Assembly (NCBI GenBank): GCA_020796225.1
Contig: CM036771.1
Span: forward strand, 33,244,703 to 33,308,702
Origin: Arion vulgaris
Lineage: Eukaryota > Mollusca > Gastropoda > Stylommatophora > Arionidae
DNA: 64,000 bases
Direction of reading: 5' to 3'
Shown here: positions 54,180-63,892 of the stretch, one piece after another
How the letters are laid out: each line of letters opens with the position of its first letter
How positions within the stretch are numbered: position 1 is the first letter of the stretch
Program-made: the position numbers and the translations under genes
The notes under the pieces: model-generated
Told to the model about the DNA's origin: nothing
The model's database searches: none
The model's input: only the letters and a program-made list of their open reading frames with translations

Positions 54180-54600
54180 GGTGAAAAGTCTGCTTCTCTT
54201 GTTATGGATATCTCCCGTCAGGAAGGCGGGGAAATTTTCCCCTTCAGATTACTTCAAATTTAGATCCTCAAGAGTGATCTGTAGTCAGGGATCCTGTAGT
54301 CCAAACCAGTTGCCATGAGGGTTAGCGAAATTTTAGGTTCGCGCCTCGTACTCCCGGAACTTGTCTACGACAAGTGACAACTAGTGAAGTTCGACTTCTC
54401 TATCGATTTCTCGCCGTTTTATGGGCAGACTCTGTGTATTATTCAAACCATACAGAGTGCGCGGGGTTTTGATATTCAAGCATTCTCATTTCAATCTTAT
54501 AGGTACTTTGCAATTTAGTTTTCCCAAATAAAGAATCCTGATATCATGTATTCTAACCGTTATATCATATCATCATCATTAAATAGCTTGTCCTGAGCAG
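54180..54600. other. Spacer, nothing recognised
   Basis: Moderate GC; no motif, though GGTTCGCGCCTCGTACTCCC at 54,335 is loosely B-box-like. Confidence 0.3.
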
Positions 54601-54609
54601 AATGTTGCC

Positions 54610-54741
54610 ACCCTAACAGTCCTCCGGAATTTCTCTCTATGATAGGTCAGATGTCCTGCTTATGCAGCCGTCATGTTCAGACCATCAGTTACATCCCGAA
54701 TCCATCTTCTCCGTAGTTTTTCTTCTTCTTTGTCTTTAAAA
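54610..54741 (-). pseudogene. Retrotransposon tail at contig edge
   Basis: GATAGGTCAGATGTCCTGCT, CATCTTCTCCGTAGTTTTTC: minus strand gives an R-R-R-W-I-R-like RTE tail. Cut by the gap. Confidence 0.4.
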
Positions 54742-54841
54742 NNNNNNNNNNNNNNNNNNNNNNNNNNNNNNNNNNNNNNNNNNNNNNNNNNNNNNNNNNN
54801 NNNNNNNNNNNNNNNNNNNNNNNNNNNNNNNNNNNNNNNNN
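54742..54841. other. Assembly gap of exactly 100 N
   Basis: A round 100-N run is the usual placeholder for a gap of unknown size. Frames crossing it are meaningless. Confidence 0.99.
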
Positions 54842-55079
54842 TGCCGACCTTCGCTTTGTACCCATTGTATCAGAGCAGCATTGCTCTTTAGGGTGCACTG
54901 TCTGACGGTAATCTGCTTACGTGGCCGAACCATTTAATTTGTTATTTCTTGATGAAGTATCACCAACATCACAACAAAATAAACAAAAAGGGAATAAATC
55001 AAAAGGGGAATAAACAAATAACATATATTCTGAATTTATCCCCTTATCCCCAGGAACAGTAATATTGTTACACATGAAC

Positions 55080-55400
55080 ACCCTAGCACTAGCGAGGGTC
55101 CTGATGTAATTTTGAAGATGGGGATGATATTTTTGTAGGTGTTTTGATTTTAATCTTTTCTTATGAATTTTGCCCGAGCCTGCTCTTTCTCAACTTTGAA
55201 CTCTCTGAGGGTTCATTTAGGTGCTCACTTGGACAGGGACCTGCGCTCTTTGTCATGTCTCGATTAGCTACTAGGAACCATTATCTCATCTTGAGATTCA
55301 GCGATCTTTGGAAAATATGCAGATTTCTCCACGAGGAAGCGAACCTGGTACCTTAGGCACGAGATGCGAGTACCTGACCTCTACGCCACAGTGGCTGTGA
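55080..55400 (-). mobile_element. tRNA-derived SINE, second family
   Basis: Minus strand has A box TGGCGTAGAGG (55,388-55,378, perfect) and B box GGTTCGCTTCC (55,345-55,335), 32 bp apart, as in a tRNA. Body extends left through TGCTCACTTGGACAGGGACC to CTAGCACTAGCGAGGGTCCT. Older relatives at 36.5 and 50.0 kb. Confidence 0.75.
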
Positions 55401-56755
55401 GTAACCAAAAGAAATAGCTGCCAACGAGATACACAACTCTTCCGCAATCACACCATCTGTCAACTAATGAATTATATGGACCACATACTGATTCACTAGC
55501 AGAACAATAATATTTATGTTTTGTAAACAATTAATAGTAATAATCAGTGGCGGCTCATCATTAAAGGCAAGTGGGGCTGGGCTTCACCAAAACTAAGGTG
55601 TAACGTGTATTTATTATTTTATACATTAAAATATATCCTAACCGAAACCATGATTTTTCCGAAAATTTCTGTCTAGCCCCACCAACAAAGCTGATCACGA
55701 GCCGCCACTGGTAATAATAATATTAATTCCTCTAAATACCGTTATACACTGCATAATGTTGTAAACCAATAGCTATTATTGAAATCAGTACTCATAGGAC
55801 TGACAAATAATTTCACACTAGTAGCATTTAAAAACTATATTTGCATAATACGCCATCACTGTGTGAAAAATAGCGTAAAATATTGAACTAAATTGTGCAT
55901 GTTTTATCATGTTAGTGCCCTTACTGTGCGTCATCTGTAACTCCTACTCGAATCATCAAAATATTAACAAATAAAAATAAAATCACTCACAAAATACGGT
56001 ATAAAATACTATGTAAAATTCAGTAGGCACCACATTTCTACCGAGAGACTTGGTAAGTTACTATCACACATCTAGATTTTCATTTTTCTAGCCATTTTTA
56101 CTTCTTCTTTTTCTTCTTCTATTTTTTCTGGACAAACGTTTACCCGATTGTTACCCAGTGTCGTGATTTTCTATTTCTTTCTTGTCGACTCTAGTAAGCA
56201 ATTGTAAACTGCTGAGCGTATAAGTGATGCCTATGACATCGACAACTCGTTTACTGTTGTTGATGGCTAAGTACTGTAAAGGATATGCCATGATTTTCAT
56301 TTCATTCTAGTGACTTGGGTGATTGTTATTTATTTATTTTTTGACAAGATTCTGCTATGTCAGCTATCTATCCTGTTGTGATCTTCCTCTCGCCTATAGT
56401 CGGAAGCCTGATAAACGCATCCCAAAACAATTGATGTATGGCGAGCTTGAACGGAGCAGACGTTCTGCTGGTGACAACAGAAAGAAAACGCTCTTTGAAT
56501 TGTCTCTGAAATGCTACGATATCGACACCACGTGCTGGGAATCACTGACACAAGATAAAAAAACGTGGCGCTGTAACAATACAAGAGGGACCCGCACTGC
56601 TGAGTCGTTGAGGCAAAGAGAAAATGAGATACACGAAAAGACAGAATACACAACAGCCACATGTCTAACCTTGATCATGTATACCCTACCTGCAGTATGG
56701 AATTGTGTTCTAGGAATGGACTCTACTGTCACCACCGCTACTAGGGTATCTTAGG
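55401..56755. other. AT-rich spacer with old retrotransposon pieces
   Basis: 55,540-55,700 is bounded by CAGTGGCGGCTCATCA and GAGCCGCCACTG, i.e. inverted ends CAGTGGCGGCTC about 170 bp apart, a small non-autonomous DNA element (55,548-55,711) that is partly lost in the left copy. 56,300-56,750 has a 143-residue frame of no recognised family, related to the 18.4-18.8 kb copy. Confidence 0.45.
55548..55711. mobile_element. Small inverted-repeat element
   Basis: Begins CAGTGGCGGCTCATCATTAA and ends GATCACGAGCCGCCACTG. The 12-bp inverted ends (CAGTGGCGGCTC) are of the hAT/MITE type. Flanks are TAATAATC and GTAATAAT, consistent with a TAATAAT-like duplication. The left copy at about 17,700 lacks clear ends. 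Confidence 0.6.
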
Positions 56756-56759
56756 GTTA

Positions 56760-57062
56760 TTTACTAGGGTACCTTAGCTAGGTCCTACATTAGTTGTCTT
56801 TTTAGGCCAGCCTTGTAGGTCGCAGTGGTACTATTCTTTTGCTTTCCTTTTGGGCCCCGCACCACACAGGCAGAGCCTACTTGCAATTGTATATTCTGCC
56901 AGTTATGCGCTTACAAGTAGGCCAGCACATCCGATATCTGCGACTATTTTTATTTATTTACTAGGGTAGCTTCCCTTGTCCTCTACCTTAGTCGCCTCTT
57001 ACGACATGCCATGTAGGTCGCAGTGTTACTATTCTTTGCACCCTTGAGAGCCCCTGGGAACA
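56760..57062 (-). repeat. Repeat X, reverse, with a partial extra copy
   Basis: The GCCTTGTAGGTCGCAGTGG / TACTATTCTTTTGC / CCCCGCACCACACAGG phrase (56,810-56,875) precedes a full end with the same order (57,000-57,062), so one end is duplicated. Confidence 0.8.
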
Positions 57063-57389
57063 TATGGGTGATGTTATCAACAAATGTAGCACAACTCAAT
57101 AAAGTTATTATTTGTTGAATGAATCGCTGTTTAGATTTGAAATGTTTTATACAAATCTTTATCCATTCATTTGTTTCTTGTTATTGTATACAGCAGCATA
57201 GTTTCATCATGATTTGGACAGTAGTTATCAGCTTGATTCTGATCTCACCAGTGCATCTTTGTGAGCAAGACAGTAGTAAGTAGTGTTTCTATTAAATAAT
57301 AGGGACTAATTCTATTTCAGTGATTGTTTAATCAGTGTCTTTAGTACACAGATCTGGTACACATAATAAATCCCATCATCATCATCAAG

Positions 57390-57806
57390 GTGCGTGTCCT
57401 TTCTAGGACGTATCTCTCTTTGCATCACATATGAAATTCACTCTGTCTCTAGCCAGTTCACCCACTTCGCCGATGATCATATTCATGATATCTTTAATAT
57501 CTTGTAGCCATCTTCTTTTTGGTCTGTCTCTGCGTCCTGGGACCTTGCCCTCCACTACCGTTCTCTCCATTCCATCACTTGGTGTGGTCAAAGTATCTAA
57601 TTTTTCTGTATAGCATACTGTTTATCGTTCAGAAAGCAATGGCAAACTACTGAACGTGTGAGTGGTGCCTGAAAAATCAACGACTCGTTTGCTGTGGATG
57701 ATGGCTACATCCTTTGGGATATGCCACGATTTTCATTTTCATACTGTTTATCAGCCAATTGTCTTTAACATTCAGTTCTTTTAGGACATCAGTGTTCTTT
57801 CTTGAC
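57390..57806 (-). pseudogene. RTE-like ORF2 C-terminus
   Basis: 62-residue frame: V-V-E-G-K-V-P-G-R-R-D-R-P-K-R-R-W-L-Q-D-I, then G-E-V-G-E-L-A-R-D-R-V-N-F. The upstream part (57,750-57,806) is identical over about 54 bp to 47,748-47,800 and encodes N-T-D-V-L-K-E-L-N-V-K-D-N-W-L-I. Between them lies an insert of about 110 bp flanked by CATACTGTTTATC repeats. Confidence 0.7.
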
Positions 57807-58985
57807 TAGATTGTTGACTAGATCCCAGATGTTCTGTTAGGACATCAGTGTTCTTTCTTGACTAGATTGTTTACTAGATCCCAGATGTTCTGTTAGGACA
57901 TCAGTGTTCTTTCTTGACTAGATTGTTTACTAGATCCCATATGTTCTGTTAGGACATCAGTGTTCTTTCTTGACTAGATTGTTGACTAGATCCCTGATGT
58001 TCTGTTAGGACATCAGTGTTCTTTCTTGACTAGATTGTTGACTAGATCCCAGATGTTCTGTTAGGACATCAGTGTTCTTTCTTGACTAGATTGTTGACTA
58101 GATCCCAGATGTTCTGTTAGGACATCAGTGTTCTTTCTTGACTAGATTGTTGACTAGATCCCAGATGTTCTGTTAGGACATCAGTGTTCTTTCTTGACTA
58201 GATTGTTGACTAGATCCCAGATGTTCTGTTAGGACATCAGTGTTCTTTCTTGACTAGATTGTTTACTAGATCCCAGATGTTCTGTTAGGACATCAGTGTT
58301 CTTTCTTGACTAGATTGTTGACTAGATCCCAGATGTTCTGTTAGGACATCAGTGTTCTTTCTTGACTAGATTGTTGACTAGATCCCAGATATTCTGTTAG
58401 GACATCAGTGTTCTTTCTGACTAGATTGTTCTAGATCCCAGATATTCTGTAGGACATCAGTGTTCTTTCTGACTAGATTGTTACTAGATCCAGATGTTCT
58501 GTTAGGACATCATGTTCTTTCTGACTAGATTGTTTCATTGTTTAAACCCTAGATCAGTTCTTTAGGACATCAGTGTTCTTTCTTGACTAGATTGTTGCTG
58601 ATCAGATTTCTGTAACATCATGTTTCTGTTACGCCAATCATCAGTGTTCTTTCTGACTAGATTGTTTACTAGATCCCAGATGTTCTGTTAGGACATCAGT
58701 GTTCTTTCTTGACTAGATTGTTTACTAGATCCCAGATGTTCTGTTAGGACATCAGTGTTCTTTCTTGACTAGATTGTTTAGATCCCATGTCTAGATTCTG
58801 TTAGGACATCAGTGTTCTTTGACTAGATTGTTTCTAGATCCAGATGTTCTGTTAGACATCAGTGTTCTTTTTGACTAGATTGTTACTAGATCCCAGATGT
58901 TCTGTTAGGACATCAGTGTTCTTTCTTGACTAGATTGTTGACTAGATCCCAGATGTTCTTTCTTTACTGAACTTTTACTAGATCC
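57780..58985. repeat. 56-bp minisatellite, about 21 units
   Basis: Unit TTCTTTCTTGACTAGATTGT, TGACTAGATCCCAGATGTTC, TGTTAGGACATCAGTG. The first unit is continuous with the RTE-like coding sequence. Most units are identical apart from a few deleted ones at 58.4-58.65 and 58.77-58.86 kb. Confidence 0.97.
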
Positions 58986-58989
58986 CAGA

Positions 58990-59050
58990 TAGATCACAAA
59001 AAGTGGTTAACAAGATGTCGATATGGAGAGCTGGAAGAAAAAAAAGAAGA
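58990..59050 (+). repeat. Repeat X, 3' end only
   Basis: GATCACAAAAAGTGGTTAAC, AAGATGTCGATATGGAGAGC, then AAAAAAAAGAAGAA. Abuts the 56-bp array. Confidence 0.75.
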
Positions 59051-59155
59051 ATATGACGACTGCAGATGCGGGGCATTTGACCAATGAGAGAGATACATTT
59101 TGAAGGACTGATAGGGTGGCAACGTTCTTCTCAGGACAAACTATTTGATAATGAA
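59050..59155 (+). pseudogene. RTE-like tail scrap
   Basis: M-T-T-A-D-A-G-H-L-T-N-E-R-D-T-F, as at 34.28-34.34 kb. Confidence 0.5.
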
Positions 59156-59289
59156 CTTGCTGAATAATTTACATTTATTTCAGATTAACTCTGGGATGAG
59201 CGTCTGACCTTCATGTATTAGAGCGTGACCCCTAGTCGCGAGATACGTGCTCAATTATCGGTAAGGCCAAGGATTTTGTGGGCATAAAT

Positions 59290-59466
59290 GACAAATCTTA
59301 ACCGTAACAGCTTTGCTGCGACTGCACTTGCCAATGAATTCCCCAGGCTGTCGTCACACCTGTCCTACACCATCCTCAATGTGGTACTACAGACAGTAAC
59401 GCTAGTTTGTTTCATTGCTGCTTCCAGGGCTCTCTCATGGGTGGCTGAGCAACATATATCCCATAC
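59290..59466 (+). pseudogene. RNase H host element, part before the nested insertion
   Basis: Reads A-L-S-W-V-A-E-Q-H-I-S-H-T-I-I-I. Joining across the target duplication to 63,288 gives S-D-S-M-N-M-L-Q, the catalytic Asp box. So a + strand non-LTR element was split by the minus-strand one. Confidence 0.8.
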
Positions 59467-60681
59467 GATTATCATATCAGTTATATGAAGACTATCATCA
59501 TAGCACTCCGGACATGTCCATAGGTGCTCCGATCTCCGCCTCAACAAATCCAGCAGCGTCCAGCGTCCCAACACGCCAGTTTGATGTTGATTAATCAATC
59601 TCTTTGCATATTTAGTATGTCGTTCTTTTCGGCCTGCACCAATATTGACACTCATCTCTTTCAATCTGGTCAGCGAGTGGGATTCACAGCCTTGAAAATC
59701 CTCTGTTCGGAAATACTCTCTCAATGCGTGAAGAATGTCACTTCGATCCATGGCAGCACCCTCTGATACTGTAGCCAAGCCAGCCAATCTATCAGCTCGT
59801 TTATTACCCCTAACTCCTGCGTGCCCAGATTCAAAAATGAAGGTGATTTCTCTGATCATTGTCTGTACCAGTACCTCCACCCAGTTGCGTCTCACCATAC
59901 CTGATTCGACTTTACGAATCATGCTCATAGAGTCACTGAGTATGAAAACACGAGAGTAGTTGTGAGATACCAACCAGTTCACCGCCTCCGTAACCGCCCG
60001 AACCTCCATTGTCAAGCTACTTGTGGTTGTTGCGCAGGCCCCACTGGCCTCTCTTATTATTTTTCCTCCTGAGTGTGCTGAAAAAGTCCACGCACAGCGT
60101 TGTTGGCGAATGACTGAACCATCGGTGTAAATAACCACATCTGTATCATTGATGATGTCATTCAAGAGAGCCTCCACCTCCACGTTTAGCAGTGATATAT
60201 TATTTTGTTCGCAGTTTTTCTTAATAGATGTAATAACGGTGAAAGCAGTCTGAAATTGAGGGGGCACTGCAATCCATTCCTCTCCTGTTTCAATTCCGGA
60301 AGGATCACATATTTTCCTAAGCGTATCTTCCGCCTGACTCAACCATGATCTGCCTCTCTTGAGTCTACACCCTTTCTCCTTAATGAGTTCTTCATGGAGA
60401 GGATGTTCCTTGTTTGCATTGATTCTTAGATATAATCGAACCCTCCAAGTTTCAATTCTGTTAGTAATAGTTGGGAGGTCAAGAAGGAATCGCATTGACA
60501 CTCCTGGTGTATCTTTAGTGCATCCCAGAATGATGCGCATAGCCTCATTCTGAATTCTTTCCAGTCTCACTGTTTGCGTAGGACTAATTGTTAGGAGAGC
60601 GCATGCATATTCTATACATGACAGAACAATACCTTGGTACAAGAGTACAAGAAGAAGTTGCTCAATGTTAGCAGCCGCCAT
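59365..60681 (-). CDS. Non-LTR polyprotein, RT thumb and RNase H part
   Basis: 438-residue open frame. Residues 1-130 are the post-palm RT region (R-L-E-R-I-Q-N-E-A-M-R-I-I-L-G near 40-53). RNase H spans about 180-300 with the expected four acidic residues: D187 in Y-T-D-G-S, E226 in M-E-V-R-A-V-T-E-A, D250 in L-S-D-S-M-S, D297 in K-R-A-D-R-L-A, plus H287 in S-G-H-A-G. R-R-R-S-E-H-L-W-T-C-P-E-C lies at 381-393. The last ~38 codons run past the element's end into the host sequence, so the true stop is uncertain. The first Met is inside the RT domain, so this is the downstream part of a larger protein split by a frame break near 60,690. Confidence 0.8.
   Translation of the reverse strand: MAAANIEQLLLVLLYQGIVLSCIEYACALLTISPTQTVRLERIQNEAMRIILGCTKDTPGVSMRFLLDLPTITNRIETWRVRLYLRINANKEHPLHEELIKEKGCRLKRGRSWLSQAEDTLRKICDPSGIETGEEWIAVPPQFQTAFTVITSIKKNCEQNNISLLNVEVEALLNDIINDTDVVIYTDGSVIRQQRCAWTFSAHSGGKIIREASGACATTTSSLTMEVRAVTEAVNWLVSHNYSRVFILSDSMSMIRKVESGMVRRNWVEVLVQTMIREITFIFESGHAGVRGNKRADRLAGLATVSEGAAMDRSDILHALREYFRTEDFQGCESHSLTRLKEMSVNIGAGRKERHTKYAKRLINQHQTGVLGRWTLLDLLRRRSEHLWTCPECYDDSLHITDMIIVWDICCSATHERALEAAMKQTSVTVCSTTLRMV
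59467..59480 (+). repeat. Target-site duplication, left
   Basis: GATTATCATATCAG, identical to 63,274-63,287. Confidence 0.92.
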
Positions 60682-60689
60682 GATTCTCA

Positions 60690-61620
60690 GTGCGGATAGT
60701 GCGTTGCGAGCCTTGGCAATAACTTGGTCGATATGGTCCTAAAGCGTAGACTGCATCAAATTTTACACCCAAATAACTCATAGATGCTGTTCGGGTGAGT
60801 GTATGTCCATCTAAAGTAACATGTGGAGTGTCAGACTTCACAATGTGATTATTTAGGGAGACCATGATAGCATAGCTTTGGATTGGTTTATCGTTGCACC
60901 AGAAATATCACACCAGGCCATTATGCGGTTCAGTTCTTCCTGGAGGTTATTAGCAATTTCATCCCTGTTTCTCCCTGTCTGTACACCATGATGTCATCTG
61001 CAAATGACAGTGTTCGTCCCCTGCCAGATAATTGCTGCTTCGTAATCATTATGGTGAATACATTGAATAGTACTGGAGATAGTGGAGAACCCTGGGGTAG
61101 GCCGGGTGAAATTTTTGTCGGCACAGATTACCAATTACCACACCTGAGTGTCACTTTTCTCTCGAACAGGGCACTTCAATGCATCTTGTGAGCAATGTAT
61201 CGATTTTGAGTAGCGTGAGAATTTGTATAAGGTATGTGATTGGAACTTTCCTGTAAGCATCCTCGAGATCTAGTACAACAGCACAAGTCTCCAAACCAGC
61301 CTGAAAACCTTCAGAGACGTCATAGGAAAAGATCGATGCATTACACCAAGTTTCTTTATTCCGCCTGTATGCGCCGAGGTGGAAGGAAACATGCGACGTT
61401 CCTCCAAATCCCGATCGAGCCTGCATGTCACTAACTTTTCCAGAAGCTTGCCCACTGTGTTTTGCATTGCAATTATTCTAAAACCGCTTATGTGTTTGTG
61501 ATTTTGTTAGGTTTTGCCAGTGGTATTAAATAACTGTGTAGCCGTTCCTCCCTGATCTCGCCATTTTTAAACTAGTGTTGAATTCTTTACTAAGCTCATT
61601 CATGTCTTCGTCCGATATCC
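60690..61620 (-). pseudogene. Reverse transcriptase core, in three frames
   Basis: From high to low coordinate: K-L-L-E-K-L-V (61,450), L-D-R-D-L-E-E-R-R-M-F, C-A-V-V-L-D-L-E-D-A-Y-R-K-V with the first catalytic Asp (61,250), G-L-P-Q-G-S-P-L-S-P-V-L-F-N-V-F (61,090), L-S-F-A-D-D-I-M-V-Y with the catalytic Asp pair (61,010), and S-Y-L-G-V-K-F-D (60,770). All key motifs are intact; only single-base frame changes separate the pieces. Confidence 0.85.
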
Positions 61621-61623
61621 TGC

Positions 61624-62526
61624 TTATGTCACTGTATTGGATACCATCGGGACCTGTTGCAGTATTGTGTGATCTCTTAAGCATTGCACGTATTTCATCA
61701 CTCGTGAATTCAAGATCGTCTTTCCACTCCGTGTCGACACATTGCTCCGATAACAGCGAAATGATATTGAGTCTTGCTTCCTATCATTTCGATTCGTCTG
61801 TTGAATAAAATGATCCAGAAATGCCATTACTTTAGCTTCATCAGTTTCTCGCCACACCAGATCGGGATCTTGAAAATCTGGTATGATACGTCTGTGTAGC
61901 GTGCCGTTCATGGCCTGGTGAAACCGCCAATATTTCTGGAGTGAGCTATTGAAAAACATTTGTGCACAAAATTCTTCCCACCTAGCTGACTTTGCTTCGT
62001 TAGCAGAAATCTTATAAAGTGCCATTTTCTCATCCATGTCCACTTTCAACTCCAAGATATGCTCAGGCAAAGCTGTGGCTGCTCTGCATGCCTTTTGCCA
62101 TGCATTAACCGTTCTTCTTTTGGCGCGCCAAATGGTTTCAATCTCGCCATTCCACCACAGGGGCTGTGTTATATTCTTCCGCACCTGATGAGATACTTGG
62201 GCCTTGGCATGTCGAATTTTACCAATCGTGTCTCGAGCTGCGTTGTCATACGTGAACGCTTTCGACGTAATCCGACTTCTGCTCGATCGGCGCCTCTCGA
62301 TTAAATCAACGCATGGGCAGTGATCACTACCATGGTATCCCAAGACGTCCCATCTACAGTAGAGAGCAAGGGCGGATGAAATCAGTGCCAGGTCGATTGT
62401 CCCATCTGAATCCCCCTGTCGTTTAGTCAACCTGGTTGCTTGACCTGTATTAAGGCAAACCAAATCTGTTGTGACCAATGTATCCTCCAATTCCTTTCCC
62501 TGTCGATTGGTAATGATATTACCCAA
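61624..62526 (-). CDS. Non-LTR polyprotein, endonuclease end and linker
   Basis: 300-residue frame. G-T-I-D-L-A-L at 42-48 and H-G-S-D-H-C-P at 65-71 are the last two active-site blocks of APE-type endonucleases (catalytic His in S-D-H). W-W-N-G-E-I-E-T-I-W at about 123-132 and D-F-Q-D-P-D-L-V-W near 215 belong to the linker before RT. The final ~60 residues are frame-shifted relative to family expectation. The N-terminal half of the endonuclease is in another frame upstream. Confidence 0.8.
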   Translation of the reverse strand: MGNIITNRQGKELEDTLVTTDLVCLNTGQATRLTKRQGDSDGTIDLALISSALALYCRWDVLGYHGSDHCPCVDLIERRRSSRSRITSKAFTYDNAARDTIGKIRHAKAQVSHQVRKNITQPLWWNGEIETIWRAKRRTVNAWQKACRAATALPEHILELKVDMDEKMALYKISANEAKSARWEEFCAQMFFNSSLQKYWRFHQAMNGTLHRRIIPDFQDPDLVWRETDEAKVMAFLDHFIQQTNRNDRKQDSISFRCYRSNVSTRSGKTILNSRVMKYVQCLRDHTILQQVPMVSNTVT

Positions 62527-62539
62527 CTGTTGTCCTCTG

Positions 62540-62935
62540 GCATTGAAATCACCACAAAAGAGGATATTACTTTCATCTTGTTCGAATATTCCTTGCCACT
62601 TGGAGGCATCTACCCTTCCGTTACATGCATATACATTGACAATAACAAGGGGTGTTGATGCCTGTATTCTAACAGCATGTTTTAGTCAAATTTCCCTCCG
62701 ATACATCTACTTCAGACGTATGTAAGTTATTGCGTACAAAGATAGCCTGTCCAAGATGTTTTCTGTTGTAGAATACATGAAATCCAGGGATTGATTGTAC
62801 CAGTACCCAAGTTGGTCTCCTGTAATGCAACAACATCAGCACCGTAAAGAAGTTTGTCCAAGATGGGACGCTTTTGTCTGACGCCGGCGCAATTTCAGTA
62901 CAGTATTTGAACGTGGCGGTGACCCAATCTATCAC
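62540..62935 (-). pseudogene. Endonuclease N-terminal half
   Basis: Across frames: K-L-L-Y-G-A-D-V-V-A-L-Q-E-T-N-L-G (62,790-62,850; Q-E-T holds the metal-binding Glu), and F-V-R-N-N further on. The 88-residue frame at 62,669-62,935 covers part of it in a shifted frame. Confidence 0.7.
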
Positions 62936-63273
62936 ATTTTAGCTGTCTCTTTCTAGCTCCTGCTCGATTTTTCTTCGCCCTCTTCTCCTACGTGTACCTA
63001 AGACAGACACGACCATACCATTTGATGTATCCATATCCGTTGGTAACGCTGAACTCTGCGTCTTTACGAGGGCGGGTTCTGGCGCTAGTGCACGATACTC
63101 CGTAGCACGGCCAGAAGTCCCGTTTCACGTTAGCGACTGATTCTATCCTCAGCCATACAGCTTGTCAGCACGTGAAAACTTTCAGCTTGGATTTAGTCAT
63201 TTGTTTATGTAGCATAGTACATTATTATTGTAACGGTGCGAAATTTAACCTCCATCTTGCCGGCACCGGATAT

Positions 63274-63287
63274 GATTATCATATCAG
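63274..63287 (+). repeat. Target-site duplication, right
   Basis: GATTATCATATCAG, identical to 59,467-59,480. Confidence 0.92.
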
Positions 63288-63595
63288 ACTCGATGAATAT
63301 GCTTCAATGAAATGAATCTGGAAGTCTGCGCGTGAAATGGTTGAACATCACTCAGAGATCACATCTCAAGAAAATGACTTATCTGTACACACCTGGACAT
63401 GCTGGAGGGCGGGGTAACGAGCGTGCTAACTCTCTTGCAAACAATGCCCCGAACCAATCGGGCAGAAGTATGGACACAGCCGCTGCCATCAAGGCGATAC
63501 TCTCTCATTTATGTCATATGGGCGAGTCTCAGACATTGGAACGAGTGCAAGAATTAGTTTGGACATACCAGACAGTGTCGTCTTCGTGGTAGAGA
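63288..63595 (+). pseudogene. RNase H host element, part after the nested insertion
   Basis: Continues the + strand RNase H: S-D-S-M-N-M, then K-M-T-Y-L-Y-T-P-G-H-A-G-G-R-G-N-E-R-A-N-S-L-A. One stop (TGA in AATGAAATGAATC) lies between. The 86-residue frame 63,332-63,592 has no further lesion. Confidence 0.75.
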
Positions 63596-63720
63596 GCGAA
63601 GGTATACTAATCAACTTCTCATGGTAAGGTGAGCAAATGGACCTTGGGATGGCTGCTGCAGAGGAGGACAGAGTGCGAATGGGAATGCCCCAATGTGCCA
63701 TGACGTCGATCGCATAACAT
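63596..63720 (+). pseudogene. Element 3' end
   Basis: AAGGTATACTAATCAACTTC, GGCTGCTGCAGAGGAGGACA, CCAATGTGCCATGACGTCGA, CATAACATAACATA. Same end at 45.10-45.23 kb after an RTE-like GRPRRRW tail. The ATAACATAACATA may be a tail repeat. Confidence 0.55.
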
Positions 63721-63784
63721 AACATAGTTTTAAAAACACAACTCTAATCTATTATTTTCACAATTCTCCAATGTTAACTTCCAG

Positions 63785-63892
63785 TTGAAGTCACAGAAAG
63801 TAGTGTTGAAGTCACAGAAAGTAGTGTTGAAGTCACAGAAAGTAGTGTTGAAGTTACAGAAAGTAGTGTTGAAGTTACAGAAAGTAGTGTTG
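63785..63892 (+). repeat. Coding 21-bp minisatellite
   Basis: Five units; three read GAAGTC and two GAAGTT at the second codon, so differences are synonymous. Period 21 keeps the frame. Confidence 0.92.

Larger units (their letters stand above)
59481..63273 (-). mobile_element. Full-length non-LTR element with EN, RT and RNase H
   Basis: 3,793 bp bounded by perfect 14-bp direct repeats. On the minus strand: 5' region with a short Arg-rich open frame (about 62,960-63,040), apurinic-type endonuclease, reverse transcriptase, RNase H, cysteine motif W-T-C-P-E-C and a very short 3' end without poly(A). The domain order and RNase H place it in the I-like group (I, Ingi, Nimb and relatives); I cannot choose the clade. 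No separate ORF1 with zinc knuckles is visible. Some frame breaks remain in EN and RT. Confidence 0.85.

Noticed and set aside
54673..54933. Frames of 65-72 residues crossing the gap
   Set aside because: They include the 100-N run.
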